This document shows positions 51,444 through 61,755 of a stretch of DNA of 64,000 bases, one piece after another. The notes beneath the pieces were generated by a model. The model ran no database searches. It was given only the letters and a program-made list of their open reading frames with translations, and had not been told where the DNA came from. Position 1 is the stretch's first letter. The number at the start of each line of letters is the position of its first letter. The position numbers and the translations under genes were made by a program. Source of the stretch: Ectopseudomonas mendocina (GTDB lineage: Bacteria > Pseudomonadota > Gammaproteobacteria > Pseudomonadales > Pseudomonadaceae). The DNA lies in assembly GCF_008041835.1 (NCBI RefSeq), contig NZ_VRYE01000011.1, forward strand, positions 1 through 64,000. The letters run 5' to 3'.

Positions 51444-51571
51444 GAGGAGATTTCCTTTTGCAGTGCGGGGTAGATGGCGCACAGAATATCCAAATTATTC
51501 GATCTTAAAATCGCAAAATATGCCTAACAATGATCGACTTATTTGATATTTATCTGACCATCAGCCGCTGA

Positions 51572-52966
51572 CTACTGCGGCTCTAGCAGATAGCGCTCAC
51601 GGTCATAAGCCAGGTAGTACTTATTGACCGCATTCACATAGCTCACCACCCCCATGCCCATCTGTTCCATGGCCACACGTTCGACCTGAAAGAACCACTG
51701 ATTGGGGTTGAGGCCACGCCTGCGGGCCTCGGCACGCAGGCTCTGCACCCGTTGCGGGCCCAGGTTGTAACCGGCCAGGATAAAGGCCATGCGCTCGCGC
51801 TCGTTGAGCTGCGGGCTATTGAAGAAATTGCGCCGGATCATCGCCAGGTACTTGCTGCTGGCCTGCACATTGCCATCGAGACTCTGGATATTGCTGACCC
51901 CGACATTGCGCGCGGCGGCCGGGGTAATCTGCATCAGCCCGGTCGCCCCGCTGGCGCCGCGCGCCGAGGGGTTGAGCGTCGACTCCTTGAAGGCCAGCGC
52001 TGCCAGCATCAGCCAATCGAAGCCCTGCTGCTCGGCATGCTGCTGCAGCACCGGACGTACCTGTTCCAGACGCTGGCGCTCGGTGCGACCGAAGGGAGAA
52101 TGCACCTTGTACAGCCGGCGATAGACACGCTGAAACGCGGCATCCTGATCCGCCGGGCTCCTGTAGCCACTGAAGAAGCGATCGATGCTGGCACGCAGCA
52201 TCGGCGCATCGGGGCGTACGAACCACTTCATATCGCCGTCACGGGCCAGTACCAGATGCCTGTCGACACGCAACCTGGGCATCACCTTGGCCCAGCGCTC
52301 GGCAATCGGCAGCTCCACCGCCGTGCGCTCGAAGATGCCGGCCTGGACCATCTCCAGCACATCCTCGACGGCCAGACTGGGATCGACCCACTCGACCACC
52401 ATCGGCGGCAACTTGCGATCCGCCAGTTGCTGGTTGATCAGGCGCAACGCCTCGCCCACGGCACTGCCCGCCGGCAATGAGAGGCTGCGCCCGGCCAGTT
52501 GCTCAAGGTTGCGGTAGTGCCTGTTGCCCTGCTTCGAGACCACCACCAGCGGCACTTCACGGCGAATCGCCGTACTGGCGCTGACCTCATGCCCTGTACG
52601 TACATTGAGCAACTCGCCCGGCGCGACCAGATCGCCTTCGCCGCGCTGCAGCGCACCGAGCAGTTGATCCTTGGCCTTGGGGATGATCTTCAGCCTGAGG
52701 CTGCGCCCATCACGGGCATTGCGATTGAGGAACTGCTCGAAGGCACGCAGACGGTGATACTCGACGCCAATGCTCTGGCCCTTGACCGATCCCGAGCTGT
52801 TGCGGCTCTGGTTGACCAGCACACGCAGCTCACCACTGCTGCGAATGGCTGGCAGATCACGCGCGCTGCGGGCCTGCTCACCGACCTCTGGCGGGCCAGC
52901 CAGGCGTGCACTGACCGGCAGCGGCAGCATGGCCAGCAGACACAGGATCAGCAACAATCGCGACAT
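51572..52966 (-). CDS. MltF-like membrane-bound lytic transglycosylase
   Basis: A 464-residue exported enzyme. The signal peptide is about residues 1-21 (LLLILCLLAMLPLPVSA). Residues 40-265 form a solute-binding-protein type 3 domain that in MltF regulates activity by binding muropeptides. Residues 300-450 form an SLT catalytic domain, with the catalytic E328 in ALAFKESTLNPSARGASGATGLMQI and the GYNLGPQRV motif near 399-407. It cleaves the glycan strands of peptidoglycan to anhydromuropeptides. No lipobox Cys is evident, so attachment to the membrane is uncertain. In Pseudomonas two MltF paralogs exist; which one this is was not resolved. Confidence 0.87.
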   Translation of the reverse strand: MSRLLLILCLLAMLPLPVSARLAGPPEVGEQARSARDLPAIRSSGELRVLVNQSRNSSGSVKGQSIGVEYHRLRAFEQFLNRNARDGRSLRLKIIPKAKDQLLGALQRGEGDLVAPGELLNVRTGHEVSASTAIRREVPLVVVSKQGNRHYRNLEQLAGRSLSLPAGSAVGEALRLINQQLADRKLPPMVVEWVDPSLAVEDVLEMVQAGIFERTAVELPIAERWAKVMPRLRVDRHLVLARDGDMKWFVRPDAPMLRASIDRFFSGYRSPADQDAAFQRVYRRLYKVHSPFGRTERQRLEQVRPVLQQHAEQQGFDWLMLAALAFKESTLNPSARGASGATGLMQITPAAARNVGVSNIQSLDGNVQASSKYLAMIRRNFFNSPQLNERERMAFILAGYNLGPQRVQSLRAEARRRGLNPNQWFFQVERVAMEQMGMGVVSYVNAVNKYYLAYDRERYLLEPQ

Positions 52967-53234
52967 CGATTCTCCAGCAAAGACGGTTGGCCGCCGAGAC
53001 TTCGTCGTGGCCTGCTGCTCGCCGATACGCGACAGTCAGGCTCAGACCCCTGGCGCACAGAACGAGTTCCCAGGCCTGCAGGGGGGCGGAGATTGGCACA
53101 GGCGAACGTCATGGCGCCAGCCCATAACCTTGCGTGAATCTTAAAAAGAGCTACCAAGTTCTTGTTTTAAATCGACTTCCTGACGAATGGCGGGCTTCTG
53201 CTATTCTGCCTGCTGGCTTTCAACAGGTGGCTCC

Positions 53235-54062
<828 letters not shown>

Positions 54063-54131
54063 TTGACGTCAAGACTCTGGCTTTTTCCCAAGGCATACTG
54101 CTGGCACTTAGCCAACAGCGAATGCAGCGAG

Positions 54132-55613
54132 ATGGATAACCAAAGCATGGGCGCCTGGATCAGCAACCTTTCTCTCAAGTACAAATTCTGGGCAGTCAAC
54201 GCCGTTGCCTTCGTCATCAGCCTGATGCTGGTGCTGTTCGCCCTGCAGACCGAGCAGCAGGCACGTAGTGGCGATGCCCAGCAAGCGGCAATCGAGCAGG
54301 CGCGTCTGCTCCAGCAATGGCCGGCGCAGGCGACATTGCCCACTTCGAGCAACATTCAGCTACTGCAGGGCGACAGTCTGCCGGGCGCGCAAGGCGCCCC
54401 GGACGCCAGCGGCTGGCAGGCACTGGCACACGATGCCTGGTTCGCCGACTCGCCCCTGATCGGCGCCCAGCATGTCACCCTCGGCGATGGGCGCACCCTG
54501 GCGATCCTGGCGCACGCGCCCAGCCTGCTCGATCTGTTTACTCAGCATGCCCTCACTTACGCCGTCGCTGTCGCCGTGCTGATGCTGTTGCTGCTGGCTG
54601 CCTCGCAGTTGTTGATCCGCTTTCTGCTCAGCCACCTCAATACCCTCAAGGATGTCATGTTGCAGGCCGAGCGCAGCGGCGACCTGTCTCTGCGCGTGCC
54701 GCTGGACGGCCGTGACGAGGTCGGCCAGATGGCCGCCGCCTTCAACGCCATGCAGGCTGGTTATCAGCGTGTGGTCGGCACTGTCGGTCAGGTCGCCAGT
54801 GAACTGAACAGCGGCACCCGCGACATGGCCGAGCGCATGAGTGCAGTGCGCCAGGGCATGCTCAGCCAGCAAAGCGAAACCGACCAGGCCGCCACCGCGA
54901 TTAACGAAATGTCGGCGACCGTGCAACACATTGCCGAGCATGCCGGCACCACCCGCGATCAATCCCAGAGTGCCGATCAACTGGCCCGCGCCGGTCAGCA
55001 CGTGGTCGAGCGCGTCGAACAATCCATCGCCGCCCTGTCGCAGGGGGTACGCCAGAGCGCCGCCAGCATCGAGCGGCTGGCCGAAGACAGCCAGCACATC
55101 AACCGTGTGGTCGGGGTGATTCACGGCATCGCCGAACAGACCAACCTGCTTGCACTCAATGCCGCCATCGAGGCTGCCCGCGCCGGGGAAATGGGCCGTG
55201 GCTTCGCCGTGGTGGCCGATGAGGTGCGTAACCTGGCCAAGCGCGTGCAGGACTCCACCGATGAAATCACCCAGATGATCGGCAGTCTGCAGGGTGGCAC
55301 CCGCGACGCCGTGGAATTCATGCGCGAGAGCTCGGAGAGTGCCAATCAATGCGTCCAACTGGCGCAAGAAGCGGGCGAGTCTCTGGCCGCGATCACCGCC
55401 GCCGTGGCGCTGATGCGTGAGAGCAATACTCAGATCGCTGTGGCCGCAACGCAGCAAAGCCAGGTCGCCGAAGAGATGAGCCGCTCGGTGGTGGGCATCC
55501 GCGACGTCACCGAGCAGACGGTCGGTCAGACACTCGAGTCGGCCGCCACCAGCCAGCAACTGGCGCAGTTGGCCGGCGAACTGAACAAGGCCATCGGCCA
55601 GTTGCGGCTGTAA
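54132..55613 (+). CDS. Methyl-accepting chemotaxis protein (full-length hairpin)
   Basis: A 493-residue chemoreceptor. Transmembrane helix 1 spans about 17-40, a short periplasmic ligand region about 41-135, TM2 about 137-160, HAMP about 161-215, and then a complete signalling hairpin with tip [19 protein letters not shown]. There are 76 residues between EMSATV on the descending helix and EQTNLL at the tip, and the ascending helix to AEEMSR is of matching length. No CheR pentapeptide is seen at the C-terminus. The ligand is unknown. It is used here as a reference for the defective receptor at 61756-63555. The start at 54132 is the most reasonable ATG. Confidence 0.88.
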   Translation: MDNQSMGAWISNLSLKYKFWAVNAVAFVISLMLVLFALQTEQQARSGDAQQAAIEQARLLQQWPAQATLPTSSNIQLLQGDSLPGAQGAPDASGWQALAHDAWFADSPLIGAQHVTLGDGRTLAILAHAPSLLDLFTQHALTYAVAVAVLMLLLLAASQLLIRFLLSHLNTLKDVMLQAERSGDLSLRVPLDGRDEVGQMAAAFNAMQAGYQRVVGTVGQVASELNSGTRDMAERMSAVRQGMLSQQSETDQAATAINEMSATVQHIAEHAGTTRDQSQSADQLARAGQHVVERVEQSIAALSQGVRQSAASIERLAEDSQHINRVVGVIHGIAEQTNLLALNAAIEAARAGEMGRGFAVVADEVRNLAKRVQDSTDEITQMIGSLQGGTRDAVEFMRESSESANQCVQLAQEAGESLAAITAAVALMRESNTQIAVAATQQSQVAEEMSRSVVGIRDVTEQTVGQTLESAATSQQLAQLAGELNKAIGQLRL

Positions 55614-55714
55614 TCGGCAGCCCCAGGATGAATCTATCCCGGCCATAGCCAGGAGCAATTCGTCGCCCGCCCCTGGCGGTTCTAGACTCGCTCTATCGAG
55701 TCGAGGACCGCATC

Positions 55715-56071
55715 ATGAACAAACGCACTCCCAACCTGCTGAGCAGGCAGTGGCGTCACTACGCCGACCAGCACCAGCATCCGACCAACCTGCTGCTGCA
55801 CCTGCTCGCCGTGCCGCTGTTTCTGCTGTCGCTGGCGCTGCTGCTGATCGGCCTCTGGCAACCGGGTTTCATACCACTGGTGCTTGGCGCCATCGGCCTG
55901 TATGCCGCCCTGGCTCTGCAGGCGCGGGGGCATCGCCTGGAGCAGAATCAACCGGAGCCCTTCCGCGGCCGGCGCGACGCCTGCAAGCACCTGCTGCTGG
56001 AACAGTGCGTCACCTTTCCGCGCTTCGTGCTCAGCGGCGGCTGGTGGCGCGCCTGGCGCAAGCGCAAGTAG
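55715..56071 (+). CDS. DUF962/Mpo1-like small membrane protein
   Basis: A 118-residue protein with two hydrophobic segments (about 28-50 and 55-72). The family pattern is recognisable: the first histidine cluster YADQHQHPTNLLLHLL (about 16-31) and the second HRLEQNQPEPFRG (about 82-94). Yeast Mpo1 is an Fe2+-dependent dioxygenase that alpha-oxidises 2-hydroxy fatty acids; that activity is family knowledge and is unproved in bacteria. It stands alone between the chemoreceptor and the thioesterase gene. Confidence 0.78.
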   Translation: MNKRTPNLLSRQWRHYADQHQHPTNLLLHLLAVPLFLLSLALLLIGLWQPGFIPLVLGAIGLYAALALQARGHRLEQNQPEPFRGRRDACKHLLLEQCVTFPRFVLSGGWWRAWRKRK

Positions 56072-56095
56072 CCTGCCTCCAGCCGACGCGCACGC

Positions 56096-56893
56096 TCAGG
56101 CAAATACCGTGACGGTCTGCCGGCTCAGGGCAATCAGCTCGCCCGCCGGGCTCCATATCGCCGCCGCCACATGGCCATAGCCATCGCGGGCATGTTCAAT
56201 ATCGGCACGGTACAGGCACCAGTCGTCACTGTTGAGGGTGCGTAGCGGCTGGACGAATTCGATGGTCCAGGTCAGTGAGCTGCCCGGCGCCGGGCTTTTC
56301 AGATAAGGCAGCACCGCAGGCGGCCAGGCATCGACCAGTGCCAGCAGATGCGCTTCGCTCATCGCCTGTGGCACGCTCTCGCCGCGCAGACGCACCCAGC
56401 CGCCCATCTGCCGTGAGGGCGTATTGCTGAACGGCATGCCGCCAATGCCCCAGCGCATGGCCAGAAAGCGGGTGAATTCCGGTGTGACGTTACGCACGTA
56501 GGGCAGCTCCTGGCACTGCTCGGCCGGCGTGATCTGTGGTGCGGCCAGCGCCTCCACGGCAACCGACGACGGCCGTGAGGCGCCAAAGCTGCCCTGAACC
56601 ACGGTCATCACCTGGCCATCCTGAACCGCACGCAGCAACATCTGGCTGACCGCCTTGCCCTCGCGCAGCACTTCGGCCTGAAAACTCACCGGCACATCCG
56701 GCGCCACCGGGCCGACGAAGGTAATGGCCAGTGAACGCAGCGGCCGGTTCTCGGGCACCTTGGCGCGCATCGCCTCGAACGCCAGAGCCGCCACCAGACC
56801 GCCGAAACTGGCGCGCCCCTGCCCCCATTCGGCCGGGATCACCACGGCATGAGGATCGCGGCGTACCGCTTCGAGCATTTCGGAAAAGATCAT
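56096..56893 (-). CDS. Acyl-CoA thioesterase family protein (double hotdog)
   Basis: A 265-residue protein with two tandem hotdog units. N-terminal unit: WGQGRASFGGLVAALAFEAMRA (about 23-44) and RSLAITFVGPVAPD. C-terminal unit: SLTWTIEFVQPLR and CLYRADIEHARDGYGHVAAAIWSPAGELIALSRQTV. The layout matches TesB-like/4HBT_3 thioesterases that hydrolyse acyl-CoAs. ATG 56893 is preferred because GAGGT lies just upstream; an ATG at 56911 has no such site. Confidence 0.83.
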   Translation of the reverse strand: MIFSEMLEAVRRDPHAVVIPAEWGQGRASFGGLVAALAFEAMRAKVPENRPLRSLAITFVGPVAPDVPVSFQAEVLREGKAVSQMLLRAVQDGQVMTVVQGSFGASRPSSVAVEALAAPQITPAEQCQELPYVRNVTPEFTRFLAMRWGIGGMPFSNTPSRQMGGWVRLRGESVPQAMSEAHLLALVDAWPPAVLPYLKSPAPGSSLTWTIEFVQPLRTLNSDDWCLYRADIEHARDGYGHVAAAIWSPAGELIALSRQTVTVFA

Positions 56894-56999
56894 ACACACC
56901 TCGGCATTCATCGATGGCGACGATCTTAGGGGATGCCGGCCGCGCAACGATAGCCCGGGAGGATGGCTAGTCGGTCATATTGGCGGCGAAAATGACACC

Positions 57000-57770
57000 C
57001 TATTTCGCCTTGGGAAAATCGCCATAGAGCGCCAGCAGGGCGTCATCCGCACGCTGTTCGGCCGCCCACTGGGCCTGTAACCAGGCAGCCCGACAAGACT
57101 GTAACGCTTCGCTTGCCTCGGTCTGTGCCAGCCACTGCAGATGATCATGCCAGTCACCGAGTGCACTCTGCGCACGCTTGAGCCTGAGCTGCGCCGCCTT
57201 GCTCAGGCCACTGTGCTGCGGATAGGTTTCAGCAGCGTAGCGCACACGTTTGATCAGCAGGCGCAGGCGATGACGGTCATGGGCGGGATAACGCAGCGCC
57301 TCGGCCAGCTGCCGTTGCTGGCGGCGCAGGCGCCGGCGAATACGCCTGCCCAGATCACTCAACAGCCCCTGACGGGCGGCCTCACGCCAACTTGCCGGCC
57401 AACGGTCGAGCAGATGCAGGACATCCATCAGCTCACGGGAGGTCGCAAGCATGGCGTAGCCTGCCGCACGTGATGGCGCATCAAGCGGTAGCGGGTGTGG
57501 CAGCTCTCTGCCGGTCAACTCGGCCAGTAATACCTCGCGGTCACGCAACGAGCCGCTGAGGCGCCCCAGTACGGCCGCGCCCTGTTCCAGGGCATCCACA
57601 CCCGGCAAACCACGCAGCGGACGCAACAGGCTGCGCAGTTGACGCAGGGCAATGCGCAAATCATGCAGCGCTTCGCTGTCGGTGCAGTCGGCCAAGCGGG
57701 CCTGGCAGGCATACAGGCGTACCTGCAGGGCCAGGACGCGGGACAGGCAATGTTCGCTCAAATCACTCAT
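57000..57770 (-). CDS. CHAD domain protein
   Basis: A 256-residue all-helical protein. Histidine- and arginine-rich helices mark a CHAD domain: ALHDLRIALRQLRSLLRPLRG (about 34-54), LLIKRVRYAAETYP (about 168-181) and LGDWHDHLQWL (about 203-213). CHAD domains bind polyphosphate and are often targeted to polyphosphate granules; the positively charged surface is visible here. No CYTH domain is fused and no ppk gene is adjacent. The start at MSDLSEHCLSR is supported by GGGAG upstream. Confidence 0.85.
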   Translation of the reverse strand: MSDLSEHCLSRVLALQVRLYACQARLADCTDSEALHDLRIALRQLRSLLRPLRGLPGVDALEQGAAVLGRLSGSLRDREVLLAELTGRELPHPLPLDAPSRAAGYAMLATSRELMDVLHLLDRWPASWREAARQGLLSDLGRRIRRRLRRQQRQLAEALRYPAHDRHRLRLLIKRVRYAAETYPQHSGLSKAAQLRLKRAQSALGDWHDHLQWLAQTEASEALQSCRAAWLQAQWAAEQRADDALLALYGDFPKAK

Positions 57771-57804
57771 GCGGACTCCCAGAGCAAGATACCTCTGCAC
57801 TGTA

Positions 57805-59790
57805 TCACTGGCGCGACAGGCGCCAGGGCAAAGCCTTGCGTACCTGCCTCAGCGCGTGCACCAGGGCGGTACGCGAAGCGGGCTGCGATGCATAGCGCTG
57901 CTGCTCGAAACAATGCGCGAAAGCCTCGATTTGCTCAGCCTGTGCCGGCAGTTCGCGGGCAGCCCGCAAGGCGAATGAGCGTGCGCCCTCGCCCGTTTCG
58001 CGGCGTACACCATGGCGCGCCAGCACGCGCTCGAACTGGCGGAAAATCTGACGCTGTGGATCAACCCGTTGCTGCCAGGGCTTGAGCAAGCACAGCGCCA
58101 GCAGGCCAATCAATAGCGCACCGGTGCCCACCAGGGCGAGCGCCAGACGCTGCCAGTCGAGGCTGCCGAACCAGTTCTGCAGCAGTTTCAGCTGCTGCTC
58201 ACCCTGGTACCCCAGCACCCAGCGCTGCCAGCCGTAGTTGAGGTTTTCCCAGCTCAAACGCAGCTGATTGAGCCAGGCCAGCTCGCGGTAGCGCAGCGGC
58301 GAGAAGGGTTGATCGTCGAGAAAACCATCCTCTTCGGCCAACGCCTCCTCCAAGCCCTGCTCGATACGCTCGGGGGCAACCTGGAAGGTCGGATCCACGC
58401 TGCGCCAGCCCTGCCCCGGCTGCCAGTACTCGACCCAGGCATGCGCATCGAACTGGCGCACCTGGACGTAGTTGCCAGCGGGATTGAGCTCACCGCCCTG
58501 GTAGCCGGCCACGACCCGCGCCGGAATACCCGCTGCACGCAGCACGAAGGTCATGGCGCCGGCATAGTGCGCACAGAACCCGCGCCGCGTGTCGAACAGG
58601 AACTCATCGATGCTGTCAGCACCCAGCGGCTGCGGACGCAGGGTATAGACATAGGGCTCGCGATTGAAATGCTGAAGTATGGCCGCCACCAGCGCATCGC
58701 TCTGTGGATACTGCGCCTTCAGCTCGGCTGCCCAGGCGCGGCTACGCGGATCGCCCTGCGGCGGCAACTGCAGCGCCTGGCGCAATCCAGGCGGCTCGCC
58801 CTGCGCCTCACGCACAGCCTCTGGCCAGGAGCGCACCTGGTACAGCAGTGGCCGATCCACCGGGCGCAGCCGCTGCCAGCGAAAGTCACTCATCATCCGT
58901 GCGCCGTCCTGGGTCATCTCGCCAACGTCGAGGGCGAACAGCCAGCGCTTGCCACTGGGCTGCATGATGATGCTGTAGTCGAGCGGGTCTCCGGCCTTGC
59001 TCCACTGCGCGGACATCGGTACATCCGCGTAAGCTGACTGCGACCAGCGCCGGCCATCGAAACGCTCCAGTGTCAGGGCGCGCCAGTACAGTTGTTCGCG
59101 CGGCGGCACGTCACCTTCGAAGCTGGCGCGAAAGGCCAAGGCCGGGGAGCGACTGAGTTCGGCGATATCGGCCGGTTCCATGCTGTCCGACAGCCCGGTA
59201 ACGCCCTTGTCACTGGGCAGTGGCAGCGACCACAACGGCCCCATGCGCGGGAAGAAGACGAACAGCAGCACCATCAGCGGTATCGCCTGCAGCAGCAGCC
59301 CACCGGCCAGGCGCAGGGTCGGCCAGGGGCGCTCGGCGAAACCACTGTGCTGCAAACCAACCAGGGCAGCCAGCAAGGCAGCGACCGGCAACAGACTGTA
59401 GAGCGCTGCGAGGATGCCGTCCTCGAACAGATAGGCGGTCACCACGCAGAAGAAACCGAGGAAGATCAGCACCAGCGCATCACGCCGCGTGCGCATCTCC
59501 AGCAACTTCAGAACGAAGGTGGCGATCAGCAGCACCACGGCGGCATCCAGCCCGACCAACGTGCCACGCGACAGCAGGATGCCGGCCAGCACCAGCAACA
59601 TCAGCCCGCCCTTGACCCAGCCACCGGGATAAGGGGCACGCATGCGAAAAATCTGTACGCGCCAGGCCGCTGCGCCCAGCCACAGCGCGATCATCCACAA
59701 CGGCAAATGCAGCAGATGCGGCACGATCACCAGCACCTGGGCGACCAGCAACCAGATCAGAGCAATACGCGGGATACCCGGCCTGCTCAT
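57805..59790 (-). CDS. tgpA: Transglutaminase TgpA
   Basis: A 661-residue membrane protein. Five or six N-terminal helices lie in about 1-190, followed by a periplasmic transglutaminase-like core with catalytic triad C406 (GFCAHYAG), H450 (DAHAWVEY) and D466 (SVDPTF). A further TM near 560 and a cytoplasmic DUF4129-type tail follow. TgpA is essential in P. aeruginosa, with unknown substrate. The start overlaps the stop of the DUF58 gene (ATGA), making a moxR-DUF58-tgpA operon. Confidence 0.9.
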   Translation of the reverse strand: MSRPGIPRIALIWLLVAQVLVIVPHLLHLPLWMIALWLGAAAWRVQIFRMRAPYPGGWVKGGLMLLVLAGILLSRGTLVGLDAAVVLLIATFVLKLLEMRTRRDALVLIFLGFFCVVTAYLFEDGILAALYSLLPVAALLAALVGLQHSGFAERPWPTLRLAGGLLLQAIPLMVLLFVFFPRMGPLWSLPLPSDKGVTGLSDSMEPADIAELSRSPALAFRASFEGDVPPREQLYWRALTLERFDGRRWSQSAYADVPMSAQWSKAGDPLDYSIIMQPSGKRWLFALDVGEMTQDGARMMSDFRWQRLRPVDRPLLYQVRSWPEAVREAQGEPPGLRQALQLPPQGDPRSRAWAAELKAQYPQSDALVAAILQHFNREPYVYTLRPQPLGADSIDEFLFDTRRGFCAHYAGAMTFVLRAAGIPARVVAGYQGGELNPAGNYVQVRQFDAHAWVEYWQPGQGWRSVDPTFQVAPERIEQGLEEALAEEDGFLDDQPFSPLRYRELAWLNQLRLSWENLNYGWQRWVLGYQGEQQLKLLQNWFGSLDWQRLALALVGTGALLIGLLALCLLKPWQQRVDPQRQIFRQFERVLARHGVRRETGEGARSFALRAARELPAQAEQIEAFAHCFEQQRYASQPASRTALVHALRQVRKALPWRLSRQ

Positions 59791-60743
59791 GGACGCGCTC
59801 CGAACAACGCCAGGGCACGCAGGCAGGCATCGCGGTGGTCCTCGCCATAATCCGGGGCAATCACCTGCCCCGGCAGTTGCAGACCGAAGGCCTGCTGACG
59901 CTGTGATAACTGCAGCACCCAATGACAGAGCAGCGAAAGGCGCGTTTCACTGTCACCTCCCAGACTGTCGAAATCCAGCCACAGGTCACGCCCGCTGAGC
60001 ATGGCGAAATCCTTGACCAACAGGCCCTGGCCGCGAGAATAGGCCTTCCAGTCCAGGCGCCTATTCGAGTCACCCGGCTGATACTCGCGCAGGCCCTGAA
60101 AATCATCGGCGCCCTGGCCGCGGGCACGCATGCCCTCTTCCTGCTCCTCGTCACCCAGGCCCGCCGACAAGGGCAGATCGCCTTCCAGCGGCCGCGGATA
60201 AACCAGCACTGCCTGGTCCAGGTCGACCCAGCTCCAGGCCACCAGCAACCCCAGGGGGAAACGACTTTCCACCCGCATACGCTCGGGGCGTAGCCAGCCC
60301 CGCCGAGTGGCGGGAAGGTCCAGCTCCACTTCGGTCTGGCCTTCGCGAGGCACATCGCGCATTACCAGCTCGGCCGGTGGCCAGCCCAGCGCAATAGCCT
60401 GGTGTTCGCGCTCGCGGCTTTCCAGGCGCACGCGAAAACGCGCCTGCTCGCCGACGAACACCGCTGCGCCGCCACCCGCCTTGAGCACCAGCCCGGCCAG
60501 GTTGCGGTAGGTGTGCAAAATGGTGACGACGAACACCGCCATCAATAGAAAAGTCAGGCCATAGGCCAGGCTGTTCTGGTAATTGATGCCCACCAGCAGC
60601 ATCAGCAGCAGCGCCACAGCAAATGCGCCTCCCACGCGGCTGGGCAGGATGAAGATACGCCGCTGGTTCAAACGCACGCTGGCCGCTGGCGGAATGCGCC
60701 TGGCCAGCCAGCGCTGCCAGAGCGGTTTCAACGCGGCACCCAT
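59787..60743 (-). CDS. DUF58 domain protein
   Basis: A 318-residue protein with two N-terminal membrane helices (about 35-55 and 58-78). The DUF58 signature is LREYQPGDSNRRLDWKAYSRGQGLLVKDF (about 218-246). The fold is related to a von Willebrand factor A domain and is typically encoded beside MoxR ATPases and transglutaminases. It shares one base with the moxR stop (TGATG) and overlaps tgpA downstream. Molecular role unknown; probably a partner or substrate of the MoxR chaperone. Confidence 0.88.
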   Translation of the reverse strand: MGAALKPLWQRWLARRIPPAASVRLNQRRIFILPSRVGGAFAVALLLMLLVGINYQNSLAYGLTFLLMAVFVVTILHTYRNLAGLVLKAGGGAAVFVGEQARFRVRLESREREHQAIALGWPPAELVMRDVPREGQTEVELDLPATRRGWLRPERMRVESRFPLGLLVAWSWVDLDQAVLVYPRPLEGDLPLSAGLGDEEQEEGMRARGQGADDFQGLREYQPGDSNRRLDWKAYSRGQGLLVKDFAMLSGRDLWLDFDSLGGDSETRLSLLCHWVLQLSQRQQAFGLQLPGQVIAPDYGEDHRDACLRALALFGARP

Positions 60744-61660
60744 CAGAGCGCCGGCACTTCACGCAGCAGCCATTGCACCAGGCTGCCGCCGCCATGGCCA
60801 GCCGGGTCGGCGCGCTCGCGCAGGCGATGGCCAACCACCGAGGGCAGTACGGCCTGCACGTCTTCGGGGATCACATAATCACGCTCGGCCAACAAGGCCC
60901 AGGCCCGTGCCGCCGCCAACAGCGCCAGACTGGCACGCGGCGACAGGCCCCAGGCGAACTGCGGCTGGCTACGCGTGGCCTCGACCAGACGCAGCACATA
61001 GTCGACCAGGGCATCGCTGGCGCGTACCTTCGGCACTTGCGCCTGCAGGTGCGCCAGCTCGGCGTGATCGAGGATCGGCTGCAAACGCGGCAGCAGATCG
61101 CGCCGGGCATCGCCCAGCAGCAACGCCCGTTCCGCAGCTTGCGCCGGATAGCCCAGCGAAAGACGCATAAGAAAACGATCGAGCTGGGATTCGGGCAAGG
61201 CGAAGGTGCCGCCACTGCTGACCGGGTTCTGCGTGGCGATGACGAAAAACGGCTCGGGCAGCGGCCGGGTCGCGCCCTCGATGGTCACCTGCCCTTCTTC
61301 CATGGCTTCGAGCAGCGCGCTCTGACTCTTCGGCGTGGCGCGGTTGATTTCATCGGCCAGCACCAACTCGGCAAAGATCGGTCCCGGATGAAAGGCGAAC
61401 TGCCCGCTGTCCTTGTCGAACACCGAGGTGCCAAGAATGTCGCCCGGCAACAGGTCGGAGGTGAACTGAATACGCTGGAAACTCAGCCCCAGCACGCGCG
61501 CCAGGGCATGGCTGAGGGTGGTCTTGCCCATGCCCGGCAGGTCTTCGATCAGCAGGTGTCCGCGTGCCAGCAGGCAGGTCAGCGCCAGACGCACCTGCGC
61601 CTCCTTGCCCAACACCACCTGATTGACCGCGTCGAGACAGGCATCGAGTTTGCTTCGCAT
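60743..61660 (-). CDS. MoxR family AAA+ ATPase
   Basis: A 305-residue AAA+ ATPase. Walker A is DLPGMGKTT (about 40-48) and Walker B is LVLADEINRA (about 99-108). Sensor and arginine-finger residues lie in FFVIATQNPVSSGGTFALPESQLDRFLMRL, and a C-terminal lid domain follows. MoxR ATPases act as chaperone-like factors for VWA/DUF58 proteins, so it is expected to serve the adjacent DUF58 and TgpA proteins. It is the first gene of the three-gene operon. Confidence 0.92.
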   Translation of the reverse strand: MRSKLDACLDAVNQVVLGKEAQVRLALTCLLARGHLLIEDLPGMGKTTLSHALARVLGLSFQRIQFTSDLLPGDILGTSVFDKDSGQFAFHPGPIFAELVLADEINRATPKSQSALLEAMEEGQVTIEGATRPLPEPFFVIATQNPVSSGGTFALPESQLDRFLMRLSLGYPAQAAERALLLGDARRDLLPRLQPILDHAELAHLQAQVPKVRASDALVDYVLRLVEATRSQPQFAWGLSPRASLALLAAARAWALLAERDYVIPEDVQAVLPSVVGHRLRERADPAGHGGGSLVQWLLREVPAL

Positions 61661-61755
61661 CGTTCACTCCTTATACAGAGGGTCGATGCTACTGGGGCGC
61701 AGGCATGCGGCATAGCGCCATGACATTTTTGCTCACGAAACTGTGAGGCCCGCCG